64,000 nucleotides of DNA from assembly GCF_029407905.1 (NCBI RefSeq), contig NC_073627.1:155191697-155255696 (forward strand), written 5' to 3'. Below the pieces are notes generated by a model. The model was not told where the DNA came from. It made no database searches and saw only the letters and a list, made by a program, of their open reading frames with translations. Numbering within the stretch: position 1 is the first letter of the stretch; the number at the start of each line of letters is the position of its first letter. The stretch is from Bubalus kerabau (lineage: Eukaryota > Chordata > Mammalia > Artiodactyla > Bovidae). Positions 46,112 through 58,088 of the stretch are shown here, piece after piece. The translations under genes and the position numbers were made by a program.

Positions 46112-46322
46112 GTGTGTACATGCTGTCGCTGCAGTTGTGTCCAACTCTGTGAGACCTTATGGACCATAGCCCACCAGGCTCTTCTGTCCTCTCCAGGCAA
46201 GAATACTGGAGCGGGTTGCCATGCCCCACTCCAAAGGATCTGCCTGACCCAGTGATTGAACTCGCATCTTTTACATCTCCTGCATTGGCAGGTGGACTCT
46301 TTACCACTAGCGCCTGGGAAGC
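46112..46322 (-). mobile_element. Bov-tA SINE
   Basis: Reverse-strand SINE ending in the head complement (ctagcgcctgggaagc). A perfect 13-bp TSD cctctctgctctc lies at 46099-46111 and 46323-46335. Confidence 0.95.
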
Positions 46323-46335
46323 CCTCTCTGCTCTC

Positions 46336-47691
46336 ATCTCCTCACATATTAACCATGGAATTTGAACAATAGTAATGTCTAGGGCTTTTATCCTGTTAGC
46401 TCAGGTACAATCTCAGGAAGATTGACCTAACTCTGTAATGTTACAAGTAGAACATTGTCAAGTATTATGGAGCCTGTCTAGCACCATTCTACCTGAATTA
46501 GCTCATACACAAATGCAAAATGGAGAAGAGATTACTTTCAAGTGTTCTCTCCAAGTAAAATTTCTCAGTAAGCCCTAGATAAAAGTCAACCAAATGTCTG
46601 TATGTTTCCAAATGATGTCAACAGCCATCCATTTCATAAAATTGAAATCTGTGTTTTGAACCACTAGTAGGTCAGGTTATTGCTGTCTGACACTTGCAAG
46701 ACTAACTTCACTATGAGCAATGTCAAGCCTCTGGTTTCAAAGGATGTGGTTCTAAACCAAAATGATCACCCATGCTCTCCTTTCTTTTCTAAGACAAGAG
46801 ACAATCCTCCAATTATAGCAGACCACAATAAGAAGATCTGTAACTAATTCAGGTGAAAATTAATTAGGTACCTCTTCCCAGGATAGGCAATAAAAGCCTT
46901 ACTCTCTGGTAACCAACCCCTTCCCTGAAGACTTGAGGGGGATAAGCCCCCGAAGGCATGTCCTGCTGAGTTGTACTGCCACACAATGCTACAAGGGCTG
47001 GAAGGACTTCAGTGGGATCAACAGATGTGAAGTACAGGAGTCCAGCTTGAACCACATAGCAGGGCCCAGCCTGGCTATTAGCTGAAAAGTGCTCTATGCA
47101 AAGCAGCAGGGCAACTCAACTGAAATCGGTACAAATTCAAAAGATACTCTCTTAGTGACCTGGTTTACCCTCCTCACAATGTGAATTTTTGTTACCAAGG
47201 GTCTCAAGGGTATTCTTGGACATTGAACATTGCTCAGTCAGCAAAACCACATTTTGACAAATTTAAGGAGAAGCAAACCAAAACCATTTATGGCTGTAAT
47301 TGCTCATAAAATGCAGATGCATTGAAAAGCTTAAGAGGGAAAATATCTGGGCAAAGTAAACTTGGAGTCAGTAAACACAACACATGCAAAATCTACTTGA
47401 GATTTTGAGAACAAAGCTTCTAGGATCAGATGACCCAGCTCTGTTTTTAAATCTCATATCTCAGCCTCAGACAGCCAATGGCAGTGTGAGACCCATACAA
47501 GGCACTATATATTGCCCATCTAATGAAATAAGCCCCAGACCCAGGCTGCCAAGTGGGCAGCAAGACCCTCCAGAAGCACTGTACACAGAGCTCTTCCAAA
47601 TATGCCAGCAACAGATTTTTACAGTCCAGCATACCTATAAAATATCTGTGCCGGTTGCATTTCTATTGGCTTATGGCCTTTCTAATCAGGG
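46336..47691. other. No gene or named repeat
   Basis: About 1.35 kb. A 104-codon frame at 47384-47698 has no recognisable domain and ends in the adjacent microsatellite; not supported as a gene. Confidence 0.45.
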
Positions 47692-47740
47692 TAGATAGAT
47701 AGATAGATGATATTATATCTATATATAGAGATAGAGGTAT
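47692..47740. repeat. (TAGA)n microsatellite and AT-rich tract
   Basis: Short tagatagatagataga run followed by tatatctatatatagagataga. Confidence 0.9.
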
Positions 47741-48891
47741 CAATCTACATATATAAATTGGACAGAACCCAGTGATTTTTAGCCTGAAATCAAAATTGGG
47801 TAGTAAAGGTGAATACCTGGATTTGGAGCTAAACCTCCAAAGACATCTCTTTTGAAAAATTGGTGGCCATCTTAAACACTGTCCATTGTTTCTTAACTCC
47901 TGAATTTGTAATTTCAAATTCATTTATTGGAGCTTGCTTTCCTTTATCAATATTCTAACCATTCTGAAAATAGAATTTGGAGGACATTTTCCCTCCTAAT
48001 TTGGAGGGCAATATCCTTCAAGACATATTTTATCAATTTTTCACTCAGAGTAATTAAACCAAGAAATCACAGTCCTTCATCTGTTTAATCCTAGTTAACA
48101 ACAAATGCACAGATTCATTTTAGAATGATGTTTCAAACTATGTAGTGGAGAAAACTTGAACGCATCGTCATTAGCAACCTCAATGTTTACTCTTGACAGA
48201 TTTCATGCCCTCTTTAACTTTTCAGATTAAACTGTATGGTGGTCTAAGTTTGCAAATAATTTGATTGTTTTGTTAATGTTTTCTTGCAACAAGAACAAAC
48301 AGATATACAAAAATGATGTTCAATATATAATAGTAGTTTGAAAACTATTCTAAAAGTAAGTTAAGTGCAGCTCAACTGTATTTGATATAAACAGTGTCCT
48401 CACCATTTGCTCTGTAATTTGAATTGCCCTCTGTTAGCATCTGTCTGCAATGAGGTAGCTTATGGAGACTATAAACCAACAGGATTGTATTTAAGATCAT
48501 CACAATCTCTTCACAGCAACACATTATTTTCTATTCTTCTTAGTAAATCTCATGTATTTATTCTACTGTATGGACTAAAATTATTTTTATTCAGGGATTC
48601 CCCATCTCCCTGACACAGAAACTTAACAAGAGATTAAGGTTCTGACTTAAATTGCAGTTGACCCTAATGATCAGCATATGAAAACGTGTGCTAAAATCCA
48701 ATGCTCAGGTTGATGCCAACAGTTTTATCTCCCTTTACATATCCCACCTCCCACCATTCTCCTCCCTCTACTTTCTAATAAATATTTCTTATAGCACAAG
48801 AAGTAGTTTAATACTTGCCTCTTCTCAGAACATTTTCATGGTTCTTGTACCACCTTATTCTGTTAAGACTAAGACTTAATGGACATGTGCT
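47741..48891. other. AT-rich DNA, nothing recognised
   Basis: About 1.15 kb with no gene or named repeat. Confidence 0.5.
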
Positions 48892-48903
48892 CATATATTA
48901 TCT

Positions 48904-49126
48904 GGGCTTCCCAGGTGGTGCCAGTGGTAAAGAACTCACCTCCCAGTGCAGGAGACACAATAGACTTGGGGCTCAATCCCTGGGTTAAGAAGATCTCCTG
49001 GAGGAGGGCACGGCAATCCACTCCAGTATTCTTGCTTGGATAATCCCATGGACAGAGGAGTCTAGTGGGCTAGAGTCCATAGGGTCGCAAAGAGTTAGAC
49101 ATGACTGAAGCAACTTAGCACACACA
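48904..49126 (+). mobile_element. Bov-tA SINE
   Basis: gggcttcccaggtgg variant head, body and a (CA)n-type tail. A near-perfect TSD catatattatct lies at 48892-48903 and catataggatct at 49127-49138. Confidence 0.93.
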
Positions 49127-49138
49127 CATATAGGATCT

Positions 49139-49472
49139 AGTGCTTACCTCTGTGCCAATGCTCACATGATTTTGTAATTGACAAATTGTCTATCTGCCCG
49201 CTAATTTCAGTGGAAGTTTAAAACTAGGCCATTTCCTGGAAATTAATGTATATGAATAGTTCAATTTCTTTGAACAGTAGACCAAAAGCCTTTCGAAGGC
49301 AGCCCTCTTCTCTGCTTTCCTTGTTGCCATATATCCTGACACTTGATAGACATTTAATATGTTTTTGTCCAGTGAATTAGTTAAGTTTCAATTTAGTGGA
49401 AGGAAAATATATACTTAGCAACTGATGCTGGCATAATCATACAAATCCCTGGGGAAAAAAGCTGTTTCTCTA
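49139..49472. other. No gene or named repeat
   Basis: About 330 bases; nothing recognised. Confidence 0.5.
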
Positions 49473-49760
49473 AAGCAGACACAGGCAAACCACAGCCCAC
49501 TGCCTGCTTTTGCAAGCCCACCAGCTAAGAATGGCTTTTACATTTTCAAAATGTTTTGCTCAAAACAAGACTACCATTCCATGAGATGTGAAAATTATGT
49601 GAATTCACATTTCAGTGTTCACAAATGAGATTTTTATTGGAAAAGCAGCCATGTTTATTCTGGCATGTACTGCCAATGGCTGCCTTCACCTTACAACTAT
49701 AAACTGAACTAGAGACTAGCTATATGACTAGCTACGTGTTCTCCTCGCTTAGGATTCTAT
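49473..49760 (+). mobile_element. Ancient hAT-like DNA transposon, copy B
   Basis: ggcaaaccacagcccactgc, ccagctaagaatggctttta, tttattggaaaagcagcc and gccaatggctgccttcacc follow the same element as 31219-31450, with more of the 3' part retained. Confidence 0.7.
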
Positions 49761-49993
49761 TGCACTACAAACTGCAAGATTACCATTGTAATTCTATGGT
49801 TTTCCCAATACTACTTGTACTTGCTGCACAGCAAGATTTTATTTATTCAATTTCACTTTACTTCATCACATCAATCAAGAGAGGGGTCAAAAAGTGAGCA
49901 CTGAATATCTAGCTTTCAAGGCACAGTGGAGAGTAGATTATTTATCTTCACATTAGATGGCAAAGCATGTCTTCATTATGCAATGACACTATC

Positions 49994-51881
49994 AGTTCAG
50001 TTCAGTCACTCAGTCGTGTCCGACTCTTTGCGACCCCTTGAATCGCAGCATGCCAGGCCTCCCTGTCCATCACCAACTCCCGGAGTTCACTCAGACTCAT
50101 GTCCATCAAGTCAGTGATGCCATCCAGCCATCTCATCCTCTGTCGTCCCCTTCTCATCTTGCCCCCAATCCCTCCCAGCATCAGAGTCTTTTCCAATGAG
50201 TCAACTCGTCACATGAGGTGGCCAAAATACTGGAGCTTCAGCTTTAGCATCATTACCTCCAAAGAAATCCCAGGGCTGATATCCTTCAGAATGGACTGGG
50301 TGGATCTCCTTGCAGTCCAAGGGACTCTCAAGGGTCTTCTCCAACACCACAGTTCAAAAGCATCAATTCTTCGGTGCTCAGCTTTCTTGACAGTCCAACT
50401 CTCACATCCATACATGACCACAGGAAAAACCATAGCCTTGACTAGACGGACCTTTGTTGGCAAAGTAATGTCTCTGCTTTTGAATATGCTATCTAGGTTG
50501 GTCATAACTTTCCTTCCAAGGAGTAAGTGTCTTTTAATTTCATGGCTGCAATCACCATCTCCAGTGATTTTGGAGCCCAAAAAAATAAAGTCTGACACTG
50601 TTTCCACTGTTTCTCCATCTATTTCCCATGAACTGGCGGGACCGGATGCCATGATCTTCGTTTTCTGAATGTTGAGCTTTAAGCCAACTTTTTCACTCTC
50701 CTCTTTCACTTTCATCAAGAGGCTTTTTAGTTCCTCTTCACTTTCTGCCATAAGGGTGGTGTCATCTGCATATCTGAGGTTATTGATATTTCTCCCGGCA
50801 ATCTTGATTCCAGCTTCTGCTTCTTTCAGCCCACAGTTTCTCATGATGTACTCTGCATATAAGTTAAATAAGCAGGGTGACAATACATATCCTTGATGGA
50901 CTCCTTTTCCTATTTGGAACCAGTCTGTTGTTTCACGTCCACTTCTAACTGTTGCTTCCTGACCTGCATACAGATTTCTCAAGAGGCAGGTCAGGTGGTC
51001 TAGTATTCCCATCTCTTTCAGAATTTTCCACAGTTTATTGTGATCCACACAGTCAAAGGCTTTGGCATAGTCAATAAAGCAGAAACAGATGTTTTTCTGG
51101 AAGTCTCTTCCTTTTTTGATGATCCACCGGATGTTGGCTATTTGATCTCTGGTTCCTCTGCCTTTTCTAAAACCACCTTGAACATCAGGAAGTTCACGGT
51201 TCATGTATTGCTGAAGTCTGGCTTGGAGAATTTTGAGCATTACTTTACTAGAATGTGAGATGAGTGCAATTGTGTGGTAGTTTGAGCATTCTTTGGCATT
51301 GCCTTTCTTTGGGATTGGAATGAAAACTGACCTTTTCCAGTCCTGTGGTCACTGCTGAGTTTTCCAAATTTGCTGGCATATTGAGTGCAGCACTTTCACA
51401 GCATCTTCTTTCAGGATTTGAAATAGCTCAACTGGAATTCTATCACCTCCACTAGCTTTGTTCATAGTGATGCTTTCTAAGGCCCACTTGACTTCACATT
51501 CCAGGATGTCTGGCTCTAGGTGAGTGGTCACACCATCGTGATTATCTGGGTTGTGAAGATCTTTTTTGTACAGTTCTTCTGTGTATTCTTGCCATCTCTT
51601 CTTAATATCTTCTGCTTCTGTTAGGTCCATACCATTTCTGTCCTTTATTGAGCCCATCTTTGCATGAAATGTTCCCTTGGTATGTCTAATTTTCTTGAAG
51701 AGATCTCTAGTCTTTCCCATTCTGTTGTTTTCCTCTATTTCTTTGCATTGATCACTAAGGAAGGCTTTCTTATCTCATCTTGGTATTCTTTGGAACTCTG
51801 CATTCAGATGTTTATATCTTTCCTTTTCTCCTTTGCTTTTTGCTTCTCTTCTTTTCACAGCTATTTGTATGGCCTCCTGTG
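49994..51881 (-). mobile_element. BovB LINE, longest copy in the window
   Basis: Reverse-strand BovB of about 1.9 kb, from the agttcagttcagtcactcag end to a 5' truncation near ggcctcctgt (51881). It includes part of the linker before the RT, the whole RT palm and the 3' end, but no endonuclease domain. The minus-strand reading frames are described in the next entry. Confidence 0.95.
50209..51720 (-). pseudogene. BovB reverse transcriptase remnant (nearly open)
   Basis: Two minus-strand frames, 51349-51720 (123 codons, pre-RT region) and 50209-51240 (343 codons, RT palm and C-terminal part). In the latter FIDYAKAFD is at residues 55-63 and YADD at 157-160. The first frame ends at a TGA where related copies have a tryptophan codon (after IWKTQQ). 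The second ends at TGA after FGHLM. The enzyme is incomplete at the N-terminus and has stops, so activity is not expected. Confidence 0.9.
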
Positions 51882-52030
51882 CTAAAGAGTACAATACACA
51901 TTGGCATTGCCAGACTAAGCATTCATTACTAGAGTCTCAACTTCAGGCAGAAATATTAGAAAATTTGAAATGGAATACCTAATCACAACAGAATTTTCCA
52001 CAAATTTTGTATCTCTGTATCTATCTATTT

Positions 52031-52253
52031 GGGCTTCTCAGGTGGCACTAGTGGTAAAGAACCTGCCTCCCAGTGCAGGAGATGCAGGAGACTTGGGTTT
52101 GATCTCTGGGTTGGAAAGATCCCCTGGAGGAGGGCATGGCAACCCACTCTAGTATTCTTGCCTGGAGAATCTCATGGACAGAGAAGCATGGCAGGATACA
52201 GTCCATAGGGTTGCAAAGAGTCGGATACAACTGAAGTGACTTAGCTTGCGCAC
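52031..52253 (+). mobile_element. Bov-tA SINE
   Basis: gggcttctcaggtggcac head variant; ends ttagcttgcgcac, then runs into a TCTA microsatellite that may descend from its tail or target. Confidence 0.92.
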
Positions 52254-52287
52254 ATCTATCTATCTATCTATCTCTATCTATTTATAT
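52254..52287. repeat. (TCTA)n microsatellite
   Basis: atctatctatctatctatctc run directly after the SINE. Confidence 0.95.
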
Positions 52288-52381
52288 CTGTCAGGAGATA
52301 GACATGGCTACAACCAAAATAAGTTTCCAAGTGGTTCACTTGCTAACTAAGCAAACAAAACCATTTACTGATGCTTAGTTA

Positions 52382-52399
52382 TATATATATATATATATT
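52382..52399. repeat. (AT)n microsatellite
   Basis: Pure alternating AT run, atatatatatatatatat. Confidence 0.95.
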
Positions 52400-52590
52400 G
52401 CAGCAGTTGAAGAAATATGTCCAGAGAAAATAAACTTCTTTAAGGTTATTCATTTTTTATCAAGAATGCTTGTTTGAAGAGATGAGGACATTGGGAGGAA
52501 CCTCAGTAGTCGATTTAAAAGCACAATTATTTTACACAGTTATAAAAGGCAAAATTATAATTCATTAGATAATTGTATAAGTTATCTTTA

Positions 52591-52910
52591 GGGCTTCCCT
52601 GGTAGCTCAACTGGTAAAAACCCACCTGCAATGCAGGAGACCCCAGTTAGATTCCTGGATTAGGAAGATCCCTTGGAGAAGGGAGCGGCTACCCACTCCA
52701 GTAATCTTGGGTTTCCCTTTGGCTCAGATGGTAAAGAATCCACCTGCAAGGTGGGAGACCTGGGTTTGATCCCTGGGTTGGGAAGATCTCCTGGAGGAGG
52801 GCATGGCAACCCACTCCAGTATTCTTGCCTGGAGAATTCCCATGGACAAAGGAGCTTAATGGGCTATAGTTCATGGGGTCGCAAAGACACAACTGAGTGA
52901 ATAAACACAG
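52591..52910 (+). mobile_element. Dimeric Bov-tA SINE inside one TSD pair
   Basis: A truncated head unit (52591-52706) is followed without spacer by a full Bov-tA unit (52707-52910). The whole 320-bp composite lies between perfect 12-bp TSDs aagttatcttta at 52579-52590 and 52911-52922, so it inserted as one piece. The second head has the variant gcaaggtgggagacctgggt. Confidence 0.93.
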
Positions 52911-52924
52911 AAGTTATCTTTATC

Positions 52925-53760
52925 ACTTTGGGAATGGGAAAGTGTTTTAAACAAAGCTAAAGTATAACAAATCCATAAAGGGAAAAGTTTAACATTTCTA
53001 CTTCATTAAATTAAAATTTAGATCATTTAAAAGATATAATCTCATAATTAAAGAATCCAAATTGAAATTGCACCTCTCAGATGGGCAAAAATCCAAAAAT
53101 GTTTATCTCAACAAGATGGCAAGATAAGAAGGAATATATCTTCTCTTTCACTACTGATGAGGAAGTAAATTGTTCTAGCCAACTCACTTTGTAAAGTGAA
53201 TTTCACAATATATATAAATAACTCACAGCATTTCCATTTCTGTGATTTTAGCCCTTGGTAATATGTATAAAAATTATCTACTTTACATTTTTTACAGTAG
53301 TAGAAATGTTAAACAACCTGGACATCCATCCTGAGGGGACTCATCAAATGAATTAGAATACACACACAATATGAAAAATAAGTGCGATTATAAAAGTTTG
53401 TTAAGTACTTGATGAACAAAAATAAGTAGAGTTATATATAACCCTTTCTTTTCTCTCTCTCAGTTAAGTGAATAAAAAACAAGGTGAGGAAACATTCATG
53501 TAGTATGTCCACAACTGGAAAAAAAGCACAAGAAATAAATACTATAGCCACATTGTTTTTATGTGTATTAAAATATCTGGAAAAATACAAGAGAAACTGA
53601 GAGTGATTACCCTTTTTCTTTTTAATTTCTTTGAAGGTCTCCTGTCTAGCTGAGCAGTGGTTGGAAGTAAAATTTTAATTGTTTAATTTGAGTCTTTGAA
53701 TTATGTGACTAGATTGCCAGTTTAAAAAAATATAGAATTTAAAAAAAATCTAAGCCTTTA
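52925..53760 (+). repeat. Probable old L1/HAL1-type LINE remnant
   Basis: gatgggcaaaaatccaaaaatg, ctggacatccatcctgagggg and actcatcaaatgaattagaatac resemble the 3' end of ancient L1 elements (tccatcaataggggactggttaaataaatt). Strongly diverged, borders approximate. Confidence 0.45.
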
Positions 53761-53877
53761 AGTTCAAAACTATAGTGATCTCTAAGGTACATTAATAAAA
53801 TTGGGAATATAAATCACTTTAAGTGATGTTCCTGGCAATACATATAAATGACAAATTATTGTTACTCAGAATGTATA

Positions 53878-54190
53878 CTGTGCTTAGTCACTCAGTTGTG
53901 TCCAACTCTTTGCAGCCCCATGGACTGTAGCCTGCCAGGCTCCTCTGTCCATGGAGATTCTCCAGGTAAGAATACTGGAGTAGGTTGCCATGCCCTTCTC
54001 CCCTGGATCCCAGTCCAGGGATCGAACCCAGGTCTCCCACCTTGCAGGTAGATTCTTTATCATTTGAGCCACCAGGGAAGCCCAAGAATACTGGAATGGG
54101 TAGGCTACCCCTTCTCCAGGTGATCTTCCTGACTCAGGAATTGAACTGGGATCTTCTGCATTGCAGGTGGATTCTTTACCAGCTAAGCTA
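53878..54190 (-). mobile_element. Second dimeric Bov-tA SINE
   Basis: Reverse-strand full unit (53878-54082) joined to a truncated head unit (54083-54190). The internal junction (head unit ending ccagtattcttgg, next unit beginning gcttccctgg) and the gcaaggtgggagacctgggt variant are the same as in the copy at 52591-52910. TSD not clear. Confidence 0.9.
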
Positions 54191-54235
54191 CCTAACTGCA
54201 AATTAATTATTAGAAAAAGACTAAGTTGCACTGCA

Positions 54236-55550
54236 GAAATGGGCAAAAGACTTGAGCATCATTATATATTAGACTCTCATTATTAGAGGAAGCTGGAAGT
54301 GTCAAAATTTCTAAATAACCTTAATCCCATTAAAAATCTGAAACATGAAAATCAACATCAAAAAGAGATTAAAATTTCCCACCCATCCAATTGGAAGCAA
54401 GTTCAGCGTCTGATAAAATCAAGTGTCGGTTAAGGATATGAAGCTACAGGAGCTCTTACATAACTGCTGTTGAGAGTCAAATTGGTGCAACCACCATACT
54501 TTGGGAAACAAATTCCACTTCTCAATATACCCTTGAGAAATGTGTGTGGCAGAATATATGAAAACAATGTTTATAGAGCATAGCTTACAATGGCAAGACA
54601 CTGGATGCAGCTGAATTTTCAACAAGGGCAGAATGGATAAATGAATTGAGGTATTTGTATTTAGTGGATTTCTATTCAGCAGTAAAAATAAATGAAAAAC
54701 ATTTACAAGCAGCAACACAGATGAATTTCACAAATACAATGTTTAGTATTTGTCATATGAAGTATGTAGTATGAAAGTGAATCATATTACTGTAGGATTG
54801 CATTTAGGTAAAACTTTAAACATTCAAAAGTAAACATGGAATGTTCCTCAGTCATAAAAAAAATGAAATAATGTCATTTGCAGCAACATGGATAGACCTA
54901 GAGATTATCATACTAAGTGAAATAAGTCACAGACAGACAAATATCATATGGTATCACTTAGATATGAAATCTAAAAAATGATACCAATTAACTTATCTAC
55001 AAAGCAGAAATAGACTCACAGTTATAGAAAATAAACTTATGGTTACCAAAGGCATAAGGTAGCGGCTGCTGCTGCTGCTAAGTCGCTTCAGTCGTGCCCA
55101 ACTCTGTGCGACCCCATAGACGGCATCTCACCAGGCTCCCCCGTCCCTGGGATTCTCCAGGCAAGAACACTGGAGTGGGTTGCCATTTCCTTCTCCAATG
55201 CATGAAAGTGAAAAGTGAAAGTGAACTTGCTCAGTCGTGTCCGACTCTTAGCGACTCCATGGACTGCAGCCTATGGGGCTCCTCCATCCATGGGATTTTC
55301 CAGGCAAGAGTACCGGAGTGGGGTGCCAGGAGGGACAAATTCCGAGTCTGAGATTAACAAATACACCCTACTATATATAAGATAGATAAACAATAAAGAC
55401 CTACTGTATAGCACAGGGAACTAGATTCAATGTCTCATAATAATCTATAATGGGAATCTGATAAAGATATATATGTATAACTAAATCACTTAGCTGTACA
55501 CCTGAAACTAGCAAAACATTGTAAATCAGCTATATTTCAATTGAAAAAAA
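54236..55550 (+). mobile_element. L1 ORF2 C-terminus and 3' UTR, possibly two elements
   Basis: 54236-54835 looks like a diverged L1 ORF2 segment. 54836-55064 and 55329-55550 are a better-preserved L1 3' end (aataatgtcatttgcagcaac, gatagacctagagattatc, aagtgaaataagtcacag, ccactatagcacaggg-type and aacattgtaaatcagctat) with an A-rich end. A BOV-A2 splits it. No open ORF remains. Confidence 0.75.
55065..55328 (-). mobile_element. BOV-A2 SINE inserted in L1
   Basis: Starts with (GCT)n, two BovA monomers, aaagtgaaaagtgaaag linker; ends gtaccggagtggggtgcc. Confidence 0.95.
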
Positions 55551-55590
55551 AATAAATGAAACACTATGGGTTTTAGGAATACATACATGT

Positions 55591-55805
55591 ATGTGTCCAG
55601 TCACTCAGTCATATCCAACTCTACTTCCTCATGGACTGTAGCCCACCAGGCTCCTCTGTCCATGAAATTTTCCAGGCAGGAATACTGGAGTGGGTTGTCA
55701 CTTCCTATTCCAGAGGATCTACCCAACCCAAGGATCAAACTCACATCTCCCACATCTCCTGTATCGGCAGGCAGATTCATTACCACTGAGCCACCTGGGA
55801 AGCTC
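55591..55805 (-). mobile_element. Bov-tA SINE
   Basis: Reverse-strand SINE, from gtgtccagtcactcagtcat to the head complement gagccacctgggaagct. Confidence 0.92.
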
Positions 55806-55961
55806 TAAGTGTACAGTAAATACATAAAAATCAAAAGAAATGAAAAACAAAAAATAATTAGGATAGTGGTTAGCTTTGAGGAGAGAGGAAATGAGAAGAA
55901 ACATGCTTAGGAAGGGGTGGATTAGAGTAATACAGGCAGGATCCCAAAAAGTAATTGCAGT

Positions 55962-56238
55962 TAAGGCAATGGCACCCCATTCCAGTACTCTTGCCTGGAA
56001 AATCCATGGACAGAGGAGCCTGGTAGGCTGCAGTCCATGGGGTTGCTAAGAGTCGGATACAACTGAGCGACTTCACTTTCACTTTTCACTTTCATGCATT
56101 GGAGAAGGAAATGGCAACCCACTCCAGTGTTCTTGCCTGGAGAATCCCAGGGACGGGGGAGCCTGGTAGGCTGCTGTCTATGGGGTCACACAGAGTAGGA
56201 CACGACTGAAGCGACTTAGCAGCAGCAGCAGTAGCAGC
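55962..56238 (+). mobile_element. BOV-A2 SINE
   Basis: Two BovA monomers with linker and (AGC)n tail; first bases of the 5' end replaced by ttaaggcaatgg. Confidence 0.95.
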
Positions 56239-56374
56239 TGTCTTAAACTGATTGATGGGTACAAGTTGTAGATTGTACTATTACTCTTTATGCATTAAAC
56301 AACTGTTATAAATATTTATATTTAAGCCATTATTTATTAAAATCACTGAATTTTCAGTTGCCTAATCTAGCCCT

Positions 56375-58077
56375 GATTTCAAGAATATCAAAGATACCAA
56401 AGGAACATTTCATGCAAAGATGGGCTCAATAAAGGACAGAAATGGTATGGACCTAACAGAAGCAGAAGATATTAAGAAGAGATGGCAAGAATACACAGAA
56501 GAACTGTACAAAAAAGATCTTCACAATCCAGATAATCACGATGGTGTGATCACTCACCTAGAGCCAGACATCCTGGAATGTGAAGTCAAGTGGGCCTTAG
56601 AAAGCATCACTATGAACAAAGCTAGTGGAGGTGATAGAATTCCAGTTGAGCTATTTCAAATCCTGAAAGAAGATGCTGTGAAAGTGCTGCACTCAATATG
56701 CCAGCAAATTTGGAAAACTCAGCAGTGACCACAGGACTGGAAAAGGTCAGTTTTCATTCCAATCCCAAAGAAAGGCAATGCCAAAGAATGCTCAAACTAC
56801 CCCACAATTGCACTCATTTCACATTCTAGTAAAGTAATGCCTAAAATTCTCCAAGCCAGGCTTCAGCAATACATGAACCGTGAACTTCCTGATGTTCAAG
56901 GTGGTTTTAGAAAAGGCAGAGGAACCAGAGATCAAATAGCCAACATCCGCTGGATCATGGTAAAAGCAAGAGAGTTCCAGAAAAGCATCTATTTCTGCTT
57001 TATTGACTATGCCAAAGCCTTTGACTGTGTGGATCACAATAAACTGTGGAAAATTCTGAAAGAGATGAGAATACCAGACCACCTGATCTGCCTCTTGAGA
57101 AATTTGCATATAGGTCAGGAAGCAACAGTTAGAACTGAACATGGAACAACAGACTGGTTCCAAATAGGAAAAGGAGTTTGTCAAGGCTGTATATTGTCAC
57201 CCTGTTTATTTAACTTATATGCAGAGTACATCATGAGAAACGCTGGACTGGAAGAAACACAAGCTGGAATCAAGATTGCCGGGAGAAATATCAATAACCA
57301 CAGATATGCAGATGACACCACCCTTATGGCAGAAAGTGAAGAGGGACTCAAAAGCCTCTTGATGAAAGTGAAAGACGAGAGTGAAAAAGTTGGCTTAAAG
57401 CTCAACATTCAGAAAACGAAGATCATGGCATCCGGTCCCATCAGTTCATGGGAAATAGATGGGGAAACAGTGTCAGACTTTATTTTTCTGGGCTCCAAAA
57501 TCACTGCAGATAGTGACTGCAGCCATGAAATTGGAAGACGCTTACTCCTTGGAAGGAAAGTTATGACCAACCTAGATAGCATATTCAAAAGCAGAGACAT
57601 TGCTTTGCCAACAAAGGTCCGTCTAGTCAAGGCTATGGTTTTTCCTGTGGTCATGTATGGATGTGAGAGTTGGATCATAAAGAAGGCTGAGTGCCGAAGA
57701 ATTGATGTTTTTGAACTGTGGTGTTGGAGAAGACTCTTGAGAGTCCCTTGGACTGCAAGGAGATCCACCCAGTCCATTCTAAAGGAGATCAGTCCTGGGA
57801 TTTCTTTTGAAGGAATGATGCTAAAGCTGAAACTCCAGTACTTTGGCCACCTCATGCGAAGAGTTGACTCATTGGAAAAGACTCTGATGCTGGGAGGGAT
57901 TGGGGGCAAGAGGAGAAGGCGACAACAGAGGATGAGATGGCTGGATGGCTTCACTGACTCGATGGACATGAGTCTGAGTGAACTCCGGGCATTGGTGATG
58001 GACAGGGAGGCCTGGCGTGCTGCAATACTTGGGGTCGCAAAGAGTCGGACATGACTGAGCGACTGATCTGATCTCTG
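56375..58077 (+). mobile_element. BovB LINE with a perfect TSD
   Basis: Sense BovB of about 1.7 kb. A perfect 11-bp TSD aatctagccct lies at 56364-56374 and 58078-58088, which fixes both borders. It is 5' truncated before the RT (no endonuclease) and ends at the gagcgactgatctgatct tail. Confidence 0.95.
56420..58054 (+). pseudogene. BovB reverse transcriptase remnant, 405-codon frame
   Basis: A 102-codon frame (56420-56728, pre-RT linker) ends in the same TGA after IWKTQQ as the copy at 50 kb. A second frame, 56837-58054 (405 codons), covers the RT palm with FIDYAKAFD at residues 55-63 and YADD at 157-160, and the whole C-terminal region to the 3' end. It is the most intact BovB frame in the window, but the endonuclease is absent and the stop separates the halves. 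The second frame starts at an internal methionine, not a natural start. Confidence 0.92.
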
Positions 58078-58088
58078 AATCTAGCCCT

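Noticed and set aside
50099..50668. 189-codon plus-strand frame, and similar ones at 3054, 21307 and 57409
   Set aside because: Antisense shadows of the BovB reverse transcriptase; the same frames recur wherever BovB is inserted.
56837..58054. 405-codon BovB frame as an active or domesticated enzyme
   Set aside because: No endonuclease, starts at an internal methionine and follows a stop; no sign of host co-option.
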